A stretch of DNA of 64,000 bases, taken from the NCBI RefSeq assembly GCF_030445035.2, contig NC_080685.1, positions 112,332,432 through 112,396,431 on the forward strand, written 5' to 3'. The position numbers were made by a program, and so were the translations under genes. Shown one piece after another: positions 24,035 to 35,529 of the stretch. Each line of letters begins with the position of its first letter. Position 1 is the first letter of the stretch. The stretch is from Dasypus novemcinctus. Its lineage: Eukaryota; Chordata; Mammalia; Cingulata; Dasypodidae. The notes below the pieces were generated by a model. The model had not been told where the DNA came from and made no database searches. It saw only the letters and a list, made by a program, of their open reading frames with translations.

Positions 24035-25130
24035 CTTATGTTTTTAAAAATTAATTTATTGAAATATGTCACCCACACACATACATACAATAAGTGTATA
24101 GTAGTAGTTGTGAATTTACAGAACAAATATATGTAACATCATACAGGACTCTCATAACTTACCCTATCACCAACACCTTACATTGTTGTTAAACCTTTTA
24201 AACTAATGATTAAAGAGCATTGTTAAAATATTACTACTAACCAAAGTATTTTCCCCCAACCCTCCCTATTATTATTATCTTTATGTCATTTATATGTGAA
24301 TATACATAAACAATTAAGTGTATAGTAAAAGTTGTGAACTTACAAAGCAAACATGCATAACATACAGGGGTCCCATACATCAACCCTCCACCAACACCTT
24401 GCATTGTCATGAGATGTTTGCTACAAATTACGAAAGAATAGTCAAAATCTTACTACTAATTATAATCTTACATTTTGTGTGTTTTTCCCCCAACACACAA
24501 TATTATTATTTTTTAGATATATTTTTTACGACAGAAGTTATAAACTTATAAAACAATCATGCATATATGCAGAATTCCCAAGCAATACCCCTCTATCAAC
24601 ACACCACTCTGTGGTGGAACATTTGTTACAGATCAGATAATATCATCTGATTGTTACCATGTCCATAGTATACATTTGGCTCACATTTTCCATACTGCCC
24701 CATTATCAACACTGTACATCTTTGGCATAGATGCAAGAATATTATATTATTACTGCTAACCGCAGTCCATAGGTCATTCCAGTTGTATTTTTCCCATGCA
24801 TTCCCAACACACAGCAGTAGTGATATACATTTGCTCTAGCTCACAAAGGACACTCTTGCATCTGTACCATCGACCACAATTCTCATCCACCTTTTGGTTT
24901 ACTGTGCTATTCAGTTCCTATATTATTCTCTAGCATTCTGTCAATTGGCATTTACATCCCTAGGCTACCATTTTCAGCCACATCCCTATTTATAAACCAG
25001 TTCTTACTATTTTTACCTTCTATTCTATACATTTCCACATTTTTACAGTAAGGCTAATTAGAACTTCTACATACACCAAACATCACCAGTCCATCTTAGT
25101 CCTTCTCTTATCTCCATTAAGAATCTACCA
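24035..25130 (-). repeat. L1 3'UTR with three tandem sub-units
   Basis: Antisense L1 tail leading directly into ORF2 sequence at 25130. Three blocks about 215 bp apart (starting near 24095, 24318 and 24525) share AGTTGTGAACTTACAAAGCA-like, CATGCATAACATACAGG-like and CACCAACACCTTGCATTG-like steps. Confidence 0.7.
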
Positions 25131-25840
25131 CCTACCACCAGGTCTTGAAGATATTTTCCTACTATTTCTTCTAGAAGTTTTATGGTTCTTGCTTTTATTT
25201 TCAGGGCTTTGATCCATTTTGAGTTAATTTTTGGATAAGGTGTGAGATAGAGGTCCTCATTCCCTCTTTTGGCTACAGATATCCAGTTTTTTCAGCACCA
25301 TTTTGCTGAACGGACTGTTCTGCCTGAGGTGTATGGGTTTGACAGGCTAGTCAAAAGCACTTGACCGTACATGTGAGGGTCTGTTTCTGAGCCATCAATT
25401 TGGTTCCATTGATCTATGTATCTGTCTTTATGCCAGTACCATGCTGTTTTTGCCACTATAGATTGATAGTATGATTTAAAGTCCAGAGATGAGGGTTCAC
25501 TTTTCCTTTTATGATATTTCTGGCTATTCAGGGCCAAATAAATTTGCTTACTCTTCCAAATAAATTTGCTAATTGTGTTTTCAATTTAAAAAAAACATGC
25601 TGGTGGAATTTTTATCAGGGTTGCATTGAATCTGTATATCAATTTGAGTAGAATTGATATCTTAATGATATTTAGTCTTCCAATTCATGAGCATGAATGT
25701 TCTTTCAGTTATTAGGGACTTTTTTGATTTCTTTTAACATTGGGTTGCAGTTTTCTGAATATGAGTGCTTTACTTCATTGGCTAAGTTTATTCCTGACTA
25801 CTTGAGTTTTATCTGTCATATTTTATTTTCACCACTCTTT
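25131..25840 (-). pseudogene. L1 ORF2 C-terminal region
   Basis: The minus-strand frame 25537-25292 reads LDFKSYYQSIVAKTAWYWHK then DRYIDQWNQIDGSE, the conserved C-terminal part of the L1 ORF2 protein after the reverse transcriptase. Surrounding antisense text (TCTAGAAGTTTTATGGTTCT, TTGAGTTAATTTTTGGATAA) is typical L1. Near 25800 it jumps to sequence equivalent to the ORF1-ORF2 junction, so most of the endonuclease and reverse transcriptase is deleted. Confidence 0.8.
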
Positions 25841-26820
25841 TGACAATTTTAGTTACTTTTATTGATATAATCTTCATTTCTAGACTCTCTTCCATGCTTC
25901 TCTCTCCTGTCTTTTCTTTTCAGGCTCTAGCACACCCTTTAGTGTTTCCTGAAAATCTGGGTTCTTGCTTAGAAATTCTCTCAGTTTCTGTTTACCTGTG
26001 GCTATTCTAATCATGCCCTCATTTTTGAAAGACAGTATTGTGGATATAAAATTCTTGGCTGGAAGATTTTCTCTTACAGTATCTTAAATATATCAGATCA
26101 CTGTCTTCTTGCCTCCATGATTTCTGGTGTGAAATCAGCACTTAATATTATTGGGTATCCCTTACATGTTATGCTGTTTTCTTTTCTCTTGCTGTCCTCA
26201 GAATTCTCTTTTTGTCATTTGACATTTGACATTCTGATGAGTATGTGTCTTGGAGTTGGTCTATTCAGATTTTTTTGGATGGGAGTACATTGTGCTTCTT
26301 GGACATGGATATCTATGTCTTTCAATAGGGTTGGGAAATTTTCTAACGTTATTTCTTTAAATAGTTCTTCTGCCCCCTTTCCCTTCTCTTCTCCTTCCTG
26401 GACACCCATGACACATATGTTTGCACATCTCTGACTGTTTAGTTCCCTGAGACCTTGTTCAATTTTTTCCATTCTTTTCTTCATCTGTACTTTTGTATGC
26501 TCACTTTCAGAGACTATTTTTTCAAGCTCACAAATCCTTTCTTCTGCCTCCTCAAATCTGCTATGATATGATTCCAATGTTTTTTAAATTTCATTTATTA
26601 CATCTTTCATTCCCATAAGATCTGTTATTTTTCTATGCAGGCTTTCAAATTCTGATTTGTGCTCATCCAGGGTCTTCTTAGTATCCTTAATCTCTTTAGC
26701 CATCTTATTGAATTTATTAAGGAGATTTGTTTGAATATCTATGATTTGTTGTCTCAACTCCTTTATGTCATCTGGAGGCTAATCTTGTTCCTTTAATGGG
26801 CCATAGCTTTCTGTTTCTTG
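25841..26820 (-). pseudogene. L1 ORF1 remnant
   Basis: The minus-strand frame 26577-26215 has a coiled-coil part (RFEEAEERICELEKIVSES) followed by NICVMGVQEGEEKGKGAEEL and FKEITLENFPTLLKDIDIHV. This corresponds to the ORF1p coiled coil and the start of its RNA-recognition domain. It continues as RPTPRHILIRMSNVK and then stops. Co-linear with 7306-7919. Stops upstream of the frame show that the ORF is broken. Confidence 0.8.
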
Positions 26821-28143
26821 GTGTGGATTGTAATTTTTGGTTAGTGTCTTGGCATCTGGATTACTGGAGTACTTCTTCTGGGTGCAGTTTTTCTCTTTAG
26901 TTTAGGGCTTCCTTCCCTTTCTCCCTTGCTGATTGTGTAGTAGGAGCCACGGATGTAATTGGTGCTATAAACTGTGGAGGCTCAAGCTGCGCTCATTGCC
27001 CCAGGGACGGATGAACCTTCTCCCAACTTGGATGTTCATCCCAACATGGATGGAGCTGCAGGTGTGGGCAGCAATCTATGCAGTAGAGGTCCAAGATGGC
27101 CGCAGTTGCCCCAGTAGACTTAATTATTGTTTGTGCCAGCCAAAGTTACCCTCAGTTACCTGGATAGACTGGTGCTGAGCTAGCCAGCCTCCTCCCTGTC
27201 AGAGGTGGGACTGAAGCCTAGGCTAAGGCTGCAGGCTGATACGGGTGAAAGAAACCAATTCCAACCTTCACTATGATATTTGGTCAGCCCAGCTTCCCCT
27301 CAGGATGGGGGAGGAGTCAAAATGGCAGTCACTTGCCTTTTTCCGACTTAGATAAATTCACACCCCAGTTGTTCCTAAGGTTATTCCTTAGCCATCTGAG
27401 TCTACCAATCAGTAGCTGAAATTGGCTCCCAACAGTCTCTTCCTCCCCTGTTTTTGGGAAATGGAGCTTCCAATTCCAGCCACAGAATAGCTCCTGGGGT
27501 GGCTTGCACCACCAGAGTAGGACAATCACTGGCCTCTGCGACTTGGCCAGTAATTTCCTGGAGAGGCTGGTGCAGGTCCCTGCAGCTTCCTCCCTGTTGG
27601 AGGTGACACTGGGTCTTAGGCTACAGCTGCAATCTGACCTTGATGGAAAGAAGCCAGTCCCCACCAGCACTGGAATCTCAGTCCGCCCCACTTCCCCTCG
27701 TGCCAGGTGTGGAGTTAAGATGGCGGCTCCCAGCCTCTCTCTGACTCGGACAGGCTCAAGCTTTAGCTGTTCTCAGGATTATACTTTAGCTCCCTGAATT
27801 TACTCATCAGTAGCTGAAGTTGGTGCCCAACCGTCTCTTCCTCCCCCATTTTTGGGAAGTAGAGCTTTCAATTCCAGCTGCAGAACAGCTCCTGAGGCGG
27901 CTTGTGCCTCCAATGGAGGATGGGCACTGGCCTCCGGGGTGTGGAGCCTCTACTCATGGGTCTTCTCTGCAGATGGGCAGCCTCCTCCTTCCACTCCTTC
28001 AAGGATGTTGCAGGATGCTCTTCTGGCCTCATGGAGTCCCCAGACAGGTGCTTCAGCTAGCTCAGATAGCTCTGGGTGTTTACTAACTACCCTGTAGCAG
28101 GAGTTAACTGTAGGAGATCCTTACTCCGCTGCCATCTTGCTGC
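26821..28143 (-). promoter_or_regulatory. L1 5'UTR/internal promoter with a complete-looking 5' tip
   Basis: GC-richer than its surroundings. The sense strand begins GGCAGCAAGATGGCAGCGG near 28143, which contains a YY1-like CAAGATGGC at the usual place for an L1 promoter. Two degenerate blocks about 390 bp apart (from about 27183 and 27575) share CCTCCTCCCTGT, GGCTGCA and GAAAGAAACCA steps, so the 5'UTR looks monomeric. The open frames here (for example 27329-27691) are shadows. Confidence 0.7.
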
Positions 28144-29590
28144 CCTCCTGCTTACATTTTAATACATGGAAAAAAACATATTTAGTGATATTTCTTGTTT
28201 TGCATTCTCTATACTCTCCATTAAGAGCAATGACTTCTTTGACACTCTTCTATGGAAGAGATGTGACCATTAAAACAAACTCCTCATCAATCCCACTGCC
28301 CACATTGTACAATATATCTGATTTTCAGGACATTCCAACAGCTGCCACCTCTAGTACCACGCTTCACTCTTAAGAGAAGTATGTAAAAACTGAGAAAAAC
28401 TGGGAAGGCTGATAATGTTTTGATTAATCATTAAAAGACTTGTCTTGCTGCCTCCCAGTTTTTTGGTTTGTTTTTTCCATTGATTCTTTGTTTGGTATTC
28501 CTGCCGCCCTCGGAAAGTGCCATAGTAGGATTCAAGATGGGTGAGGACTTGTTTTTCTCTTGTAAAATGGGTGAAGGGAGATTTTGAAAGAGGGGTTAGA
28601 AAGGCAAATTCTTATGGTTTTAGGAAAAGATATATATGAAGACTCAGGATCTTGAATTGGATTCCCATAAAACCAGCAGTAGCACTGTCACATCACTAAA
28701 CATCTGCTCACTTAATTGCCTGAAGATCATTGCTTTGCCTATAGCAGAAATATTTGCAATGGAACAAAATGACAGACTAAACACATAGTTTGTAGGTGGA
28801 TTCCAGAGGACCCAGTACTGATTGAATTAGGGCAGTGGGTAATGGAAAGGGAAGTCTCAAGGATGATTTCCATGTTTTTTTGGTTTAAACCATTGGAAAG
28901 AAATGCTACTTGCTGATACAGGGAAGGCTGAAAGAGGAGCTGGCTTCAGGGCAGCTGTCCATAATGTCTTTATTTTATTTTGTTTTAGATAGTATGTTAA
29001 CTGATAGGTTATTGAGTTATGTCTCAAATTTTTGGCTAATTTTATTCAAATAGGGATGATTATTGGCACATAAGGTAACATTATTGCCAAAATGATTTTC
29101 CTTTTAAAGTAATTATCTCTCTTCCCCACCCCCTCACCCAAAACCCCTCTTACTAAACAGCTTCCCAAAGAATGAAGTCCATACTCAAGTTTTATTGTTG
29201 TATGGTTATATATTTATGCTTATTAATATTAAAATTGGGAAGTTTATTCTTCTTAAACACAGTCTTAGATATAGCAGTCCCCAATAAATTCCTACACACT
29301 TTTTTGACCCATCATATTCTGTTCCCATATACAATCCTTTACTAATAACTGGAGCTTTTTAATGACAGGGTATGAAAATCTTAAAATATATGTCACCTCT
29401 TTCAAAGATCCCAGAACTTCGCCTGTTCTGCAGTTACTTTTTTCTTCCATCTTTCGGTCACACCCAGGGTAGGCCTGCAAGTGGTAGAGGTCTTTAACCC
29501 CTAGTGCACATTTTGTGCCTTAGTGCACACTTCTTGGTCCTCATGGATCAAAAGGGATGTGGACTCACTAGGGTGGGAATCTAGAAGGAA
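28144..29590. other. No gene or clear repeat seen
   Basis: Mixed-composition sequence upstream of the CpG island. I see no exon with both splice sites and a coherent frame, and no repeat end. Confidence 0.4.
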
Positions 29591-29636
29591 GAGGCCACCT
29601 CCACACCACGTGTCAGTCCTAGTTCCCTGATCCTTT

Positions 29637-29738
29637 CCCAGCATCCTTTGCGCCAGCATCCGGCCCAAGTCCCCCCCTCACCCCAGCATCCATTGCGTCA
29701 GCTTCCGGCTCATGTCCCGCCCCAGCATCCTTTGCGCC
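29637..29738 (+). promoter_or_regulatory. Three tandem ZNF143/THAP11 (SBS)-like motifs
   Basis: CCCAGCATCCTTTGCGCC at 29637-29654, CCCAGCATCCATTGCG at 29682-29697 and CCCAGCATCCTTTGCGCC at 29721-29738, spaced 45 and 39 bp. Each matches the 3' half of the SBS motif known from ZNF143/THAP11-bound promoters (CCCAGNATGC..TGCG), with C for G at one position. The units also repeat an ETS-like or GGCCCA segment, so the array looks like a short tandem duplication of a promoter module. Confidence 0.6.
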
Positions 29739-29739
29739 A

Positions 29740-29932
29740 GGAAACGGCCCACTTCTCTGCCTCAGCCCTGGTCGGCCTGGCCGGGTGCGAGGGAGCTCGT
29801 GGCGAGTCGGGGTTGGTCTGGCGGTTACGGCGAGGAGGGCGTTGGAGGCTGGCCCTGGCCTGGGGCTTTCAGGCGTGTGTGGACCGGACCTTTGGAGGGC
29901 CGAGGCGACCAAGTGGCTACAGCACTGCGCGG
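29740..29932 (+). other. Likely first exon of the plus-strand gene (5' boundary unknown)
   Basis: Transcription probably begins just after the motif array. The 3' boundary is the donor CGG/GTAAGG at 29932/29933. It may be entirely 5'UTR. An ATG at 29712, if transcribed, would give a frame that leaves 2 nt at the donor and so would splice in frame to the exon at 41794, but that ATG lies inside the motif array and the phase match has a one-in-three chance. Additional exons between this and 41794 are possible. Confidence 0.5.
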
Positions 29933-30054
29933 GTAAGGAGAGGATCGGGCCTGAGGAGCCTCGGCGGGGAGGGGCCGGAGGTGCACGAGCCCGTGGGGGC
30001 AGCTGTGCAGGCCTGGGGCGGATCGTGGGTGAATGAGGCTTCACGTGCGTCTGG

Positions 30055-30345
30055 TGTTAGGAGCTTTCCTCATGCTTTTCCATGTTAGGGTAGTTGGTCT
30101 TCCGAGTAATCGTAATGCAGGAGGTGAAGTGGAAGCTGTCAGGCCTCAAAGAGCCAAGGAAGCCTCGAACTAACAGAATTGATTCCACTTCACTCTCTTG
30201 GTCAAAGGGAGTCACAAAGGCAAGCCCAGGGTCAAGAGGAGGGGAAATAGACCCCACTTTTTTGAGTGGCATGCGTGGACAAGGAAGGAAGCAATTAATG
30301 GTGGTCATTTTCGAATGGTATGTACCACAGAAGTTTTGCAAATAT
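30055..30345 (-). mobile_element. MLT1-like LTR remnant
   Basis: Sense (minus) reading has GGGGTCTATTTCCCCTCCTC, TTGACCCTGGGCTTGCCTTT, GTGACTCCCTTTGACCAAGA and GAGGCCTGACAGCTTCCACT. These are blocks characteristic of MLT1-type LTRs. Its 5'-most 75 bp on plus resembles 33525-33610. The sequence from 30346 to 31004 is A/T-rich and unassigned. Confidence 0.5.
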
Positions 30346-31004
30346 CTCACAGAATGCAACTTGTCTTTATTTTCTTCAAGATGGAGTTTAATAAATTCTT
30401 AATCTTAATACAGTTAAGTTTCAAATATATGTTATGCTTAGCTTTATATGTCTTGTTTATAAATCTTTCCCTATCTCAAGGAAGGTCAGAAAATTAACTG
30501 TTTTTCTTAAAGTTTTAATCTCTCATTCAAGTCCTTACTCTGGAGGTTTTTTTTGTTTTTTTGTTTTTTTTTTAATCTGTTTTTGCTTTTGTTTGCTTTG
30601 TGGTGTGAGACAAGAAATAAAATTTCGTTTTTTCCCTTATGGCCTATTTTTTTCTAACTCAATTTTTCCCACTGATTTTACATAACACCTGTCATCATCA
30701 AAGAGCCATATGTACTTGGTCTTGTTTCTGTGATCTTTTTTATGTAATCTGTAAATTTGCCTATCTATTTGCCAGTACTACCCTGTTTTAATAATAAAGG
30801 TTTTCTGTTGGTTCTGGTATTTAGTAGGACAAGACCCTATTTCATTTTTTCCCCTAGAAGATCTTGACAATCTGTGGCCTTTTATTCTAATAGTTAAAAT
30901 TTTTAATCATCTTGTTAAGTTCCACCAAAACATAAAAAATTAAAAAACTTTTGAGATTTTAGTTAGATATATTAAATGTAAAGAGGAACCAAGGAAGAAT
31001 TGAT

Positions 31005-31215
31005 ACCTTTTTTTTTTTTCAGGAGGTACCAGGAATTGGACCCAGGTCTTTGTATATGGGGAGCAGGGGCTCAACCTCTGAGCTACATCCACTCCCCAAT
31101 AAGAGCTGGTTTTTTTTTTGTTTGTTTGTTTTTAGGAAGTATCAGGAATTGAACCTGTGACCTCATAGATGGGAAGCAGGTGTTCAATCACTTGAGCTGC
31201 ATGTGTTCCCTGTAT
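31005..31215 (-). mobile_element. Dimeric tRNA-derived SINE (DAS-type)
   Basis: Two units, each introduced by a T run: GGTACCAGGAATTGGACCCA ... AACCTCTGAGCTACATCC and GTATCAGGAATTGAACCTGT ... CACTTGAGCTGCATGTG. Same architecture as 23445-23635. Confidence 0.75.
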
Positions 31216-32829
31216 TTGTATCTTTTAAAGTCATTAATATTTTGATATTCTCTATTGTTTGTTTTCTATTTCAAATGTCAGGTATAATTTTTATTATTTC
31301 TTTCTATTTTCTTTAGATTTTTAAGGTTTTACTCTTTCTAATTTCTTAATTTACATGCTTAATTTTGATGATCAGTTTCTATCATTTTCTAATCTAAGCA
31401 TTTAAAGCTATATATTTACCTCTAAGTACCTCTTTAGATGCATCTCACAGATTTAATATTTAGTGTCTTAGCATTTAGTTCTTAATATTTCCAAATTTCC
31501 ATTATGATTTCTTTCTTTGAACCATGAGTTATTTAGGTCTGTTTCTTAATTTCCAAATTTCAAGGATTTTACTATTTTCTTTATTTCTCAATTAATTGCA
31601 TTGTGGTCATATACTTTGTGCTGTATGATGGTATATTATTTGAAATTTGTTGAGACTTGCACTAGGACCCACTAGGTGGTTGATTTTCAAACTATGCCAT
31701 GTGTGTTTATACATACATATATTCTCCAGTTTTGAGTGTTATGTTTTATACATATCTGCTAGGCAAAATTTCTTCATTGGATTTTTAAAACCTTCTGTAT
31801 CCTTACTGGGTGGTTTTGTTGTTGTTTTTGGCTTATTAATTGAAAGAAGTTTGTTAAAATATCCCATTGTCATACTAGATTAATTTGTTTTTCCTTATAG
31901 TTCTCTCAGTTTTTGCATTATAAAGTTTAAAGCTACATTATTATGTGCATGCAAATTTAGAATTGTTCTAAATTTTCCTAGGGAATTGAACCTTATTTTC
32001 CTAGGGAATTGAACCATTAAGCCTTATATAATGGCCTTTATGCCTAGTGAATTCTTATGCCTTAATATCTATTTTTTGTGATATTAAATATAATATTTTA
32101 ATTTTGCTTAATAGTTGCCAGGTATATCTTTCCCCCATCCTTTACTTTCATCCCATCATATCCCTATGTTTTAGGATTTGTCTTTTAAATAGGATATAAC
32201 TAGATTATTTTCCTAGTCTATCTTTGCCTTTTTAGAGAATTCAAGCCTGCAATACTGATTGTAATATTAATATATTTCTATTTATTTCTGTCACCTTATT
32301 TTGTGATTTCTTTTTGTTCTCCCTTTTCTATGTATCATTTTTTAGACTGATTGCAGAGGTATATTTCATTTCCCCCCTATTAGATTAGATTTTATACATT
32401 TTGTTTCTTTGTTCTTTTAGCAGTTACTCTAGAAATATTAAGATACACATTTGGTTGATCAAAATGTAAACTTAATCAATTTATCTTCTTTCAGAAAATA
32501 TAAATCACTTTAATTCTGATCACTTTTCCTGACTTTCATGCTATTATTATGTATTTTAGTTCTACCTCGTTTTTAATCCACAAGAAATAGTGTGCAGCAG
32601 TAATTGTTCAGATTTATGTACATATTCATTACTTTCTCTGCTTATAGTTATTTCTTGCATCTTAGATCTCCCATCTGGGATCAGAATTCTTCTTTTGGAA
32701 CTCCTTTAGAATTCTCTTTATATTAGACTTGATTTTTGGTTTGCCTGTAAATGTCTATTTTGCTTTATTTTTGAAATATATATTTTTACCAGGTATAGAA
32801 TTCTAGGCTGATATTTATTTTTCTGTAGT
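31216..32829 (-). repeat. Old L1 (L1M-like) ORF2 region
   Basis: Antisense L1 text: CATCTCACAGATTTAATATT, ATTGCATTGTGGTCATATAC, TTTGTTGAGACTTGC, CATATCTGCTAGGCAAAATT and TTCTAGGCTGATATTTATTT. Heavily mutated and interrupted at 32830 by an LTR. A short tandem repeat (TTTTCCTAGGGAATTGAACC twice) lies at about 31973-32014. Confidence 0.6.
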
Positions 32830-33427
32830 TGTATTAGTCAGCCAAAGGTGTACTGATGCAAAATACCAGAAATCTGTTGGCTTTTATAAAGGGTATTTAT
32901 TTGGGGTAAAAGTTTACAGTTACAAGGCCCTAAAGAGTCCAACTCAAACTACCATAAGAGATACCAAAGTCTGTTGCCAGTCTCTGTGAGGATTCAGCCT
33001 TCCTTCTTCATCTTAGGGCTCCCTGGTCCCAGATTCTTCCTATCTCAGCTGTAGCCTGGCATAGGGCTCAGCTACTCTGTTCTCTTCACAAGGTCAACTG
33101 TAAACTATCAGATGAATGGCTTATCTCTCTCCCTAGGCTGCAGGATCAAAGCTGACAAAATACTCTACTCTGGTATCTATTGAGCTTGTGTATCTTCTTC
33201 TGTCTCTTGAGTGAGTGCCCATTTTTATCAGCCCACCAAGGAAACAAGGATTGAACCCTGAGTTACCCCCTACTGACTTGGTAGAATCAGAGCCCTAATC
33301 TTGATTTAATCAAGTAAATGTAAAACCTTTGGATTTAATACACTCATAGGGTATCATGTCCAGAGGAACAGAGCAGTTTACAAACATAATCTCTTTTTGA
33401 ATACATAAATAATCTCAAACTGCCACA
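32830..33427 (-). mobile_element. Solo LTR, MaLR/ERVL-like (TGTRGCAGTTTGA family)
   Basis: Starts TGTATTAGTCAGCCAAAGG with GCAAAATACCAGAAATCTG and ends CAAACTGCCACA, so the sense start is TGTGGCAGTTTGAG. The flanks GTAGT (32825-32829) and ATAGT (33428-33432) look like a 5-bp target duplication with one change. Inserted in old L1 sequence. Confidence 0.75.
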
Positions 33428-34930
33428 ATAGTACATTAAAGATATTATACCATTGTTTTCTGCTTAAATTTCTTGCTATCAAGAAACTCATTCTTAGACT
33501 AATTGTTTTCCTTCTTAAACATATGGTGCTTAGGAGCTTTTCCACATGCTTCTCTATGTCAGGGTATTTGGTCTTCTTAGTAATGGTAATTCAGACGTTA
33601 AAGTGGTTAAGCATTCTACTTCTGGCTACCATTATGATCTTCTCTGGCTTTGGCATTCTGCAGTTTCACTATGTTGTGTGTGTGTTTGTGCATGTATGTA
33701 CATGCATATGTTTATTCTACTTCAAATATGTTGGGTTCTATGAAACTGAATATTGGAAAACATTCAATTATAGAATTTCCTATTTTCTCTCTTTCCATAT
33801 TCCTGATTTGTTTGTGTTAGATTTATCCCTCTATCCTCTATACTATTTAACCTTTCTTTCATATTTTTCATTTCTCTTACTCTTCTTCTTTCTTGATAAT
33901 TTCTTCAGATGTGCCAGAATAAAAATTATGGCCATAGGCTACCTTTTTTGTGCCTTGGTAGTGATTTTCTGGAGATTCAAATCTTACTTATTTTAGAAAA
34001 ATTTCTTCATTTTTTGCTTTTTATTAGAGAAGTTGTAGGTTTACAGAAAAATCATGCATAAAATACAGAGTTCCCTTTTCAGTTTTTCAAAATGACCCAT
34101 TTCATCTGTTCTTTTCTTCAGATACCCATTATACATTTTGGATCTCTTTTCCATATCATATTTCACTAATACTTTAATCTTTCAGTTCTTTTCCATTTTA
34201 TTTTGTTTAATATTTTTCAAACCTGTCTTTCATGGCCTGACCTGTTTTCAGCAGTGTTTATTTTGCATTTTGCTTTTACATTCCTCTTCCACTTATTTCC
34301 TGAGTCATTTCTTTTAAGTTGTTACATCATCTTTCTTTGTATCCTTATATCTCTTATTTGAGCTGTTTTGGAAATGGCTATTTTGTTCATCCATTTGCTT
34401 GATTTATGAAGGAATGATTATTGAGTATTTTTCTTTGTTTAATTGTATATGTATTTTGCCTGTTCTTTAGTTTATTTTTCTTATAGTATCTTGAGTTTGT
34501 CCTATGCTGATTTCTTTCTATTACTCATCCTTAAATGGGGCATTATTTTTTTCTGAGTCAGCATTTTCCAGGAAAATAATGTGAGGATGGTATGAGGGCT
34601 TGAGTTAGAGAAGCTTGGATTATGTTGACTGTTCTTACTAACATTCTGCCCTGGGATTATGTCTGTATACTGAGTTCGCTGCTGGGTTTTTCTTTAAAAA
34701 ATGCACTATATGTACTTTTTCTTGTTTAACTCCACCTCCCCTGTCACTACTTGGTATCAAACAGGATTCATTGACTTTTTTGCACTTATGGACCTTGTTG
34801 TTGAAGGGAAAATCCCTGATTTGCAGTCAGGGTTTACTAACTTCAGATGATTCTTCTTGTTCAAGAGCTGCAGAAATATTTGTCTGCTTTGGTTTTTACT
34901 AAATTTTGTGTAACTTTCACTGCATTTAGT
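33428..34930 (-). repeat. Old L1-like sequence
   Basis: Continues the antisense L1 character of 31216-32829, with ATACCATTGTTTTCTGCTT and ATCTCTTATTTGAGCTGTTT. It includes a short L1-tail-like piece near 34015-34085 (GAAGTTGTAGGTTTACAGAA). The 157-codon frame at 33523-33996 is hydrophobic only because it reads T-rich L1 antisense. Confidence 0.45.
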
Positions 34931-35129
34931 AACTCTTCTTCATAACCTGTGATTTGAAGTTGTAGTTGATTGCTAGTTTCATCATAAGTAGAATTTTAAA
35001 ATTATCATCAGAGGAAAGTGGAGTAGTGACAATTCTAACATCTTTAACTGAAAGTCCTCTAAATTGTCATTTCAAATGGAAGCACTGAATATATCCACAA
35101 TAATTTATTTAAATAATCCAAAGTTGATA

Positions 35130-35400
35130 AAAGGAGAATCACTGAATCATAGATCTTTAATTTCTTCAGCTTTTATTTATATTGCTAAATTGTTCTCCAG
35201 AAAGGATGTAACAGTTTACACCACCATCAGTGATGGTTCATGAGGGTGACCATTTTGCCATCCCCTCATCAACAATGAGTTTTATTGACCTTTTTAATTT
35301 TTACTTGTCTTATAGAAAAAAACAACTTATTTTTTGCATTGTTTGATTAATAGTGAGACTGAAAAACTTTTCCTATGGTATTGGATGTTTAGTGATAAGG
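35130..35400 (-). repeat. Old L1 3' region fragment
   Basis: AAATTGTTCTCCAGAAAGGA, TTTACACCACCATCAGTG, CATCCCCTCATCAACAATGA and TATTGACCTTTTTAATTTT are antisense L1 3' blocks. Confidence 0.6.
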
Positions 35401-35529
35401 ATGTTAGCAAGGATATATGAGACACTGCAAAGTCAAAGCAGAAATTGGATACAGCACACATTCAACTGCAGAGATTGATCAACTATAACTTATGAGGCCA
35501 AACCTGGCCTGCCACCAGTTTTGTATAAT

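Larger units (their letters stand above)
29600..30050 (+). promoter_or_regulatory. CpG-island promoter
   Basis: A sharp rise in G+C and CpG from about 29600 to 30050 in an otherwise A/T-rich window. The 5' flank has a CACGTG E-box (29607-29612) and the three SBS-like motifs listed separately. ETS-type ATCCGG and TTCCGG words lie at about 29658 and 29703. A consensus splice donor at 29933 on the plus strand sets the direction. The coding exons downstream are also on plus. It could in addition fire in reverse, which I cannot exclude. Confidence 0.8.

Noticed and set aside
24095..24640. Regularly spaced blocks considered as a CRISPR-like array
   Set aside because: Units are about 215 bp, diverged, and part of an L1 3'UTR in mammalian DNA.
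27504..28097. Overlapping 81-120-codon frames on both strands
   Set aside because: They fall in the L1 5'UTR and have no L1 ORF similarity.
29619..30044. 141-codon minus-strand frame in the CpG island
   Set aside because: Proline, arginine and alanine bias comes from G+C content. It crosses the plus-strand motif array and donor and has no splice or conserved-domain evidence.
33523..33996. 157-codon hydrophobic frame resembling a membrane protein
   Set aside because: Runs of Phe, Leu, Ser and Tyr come from T-rich antisense L1 sequence. There is no start context or splice signal.
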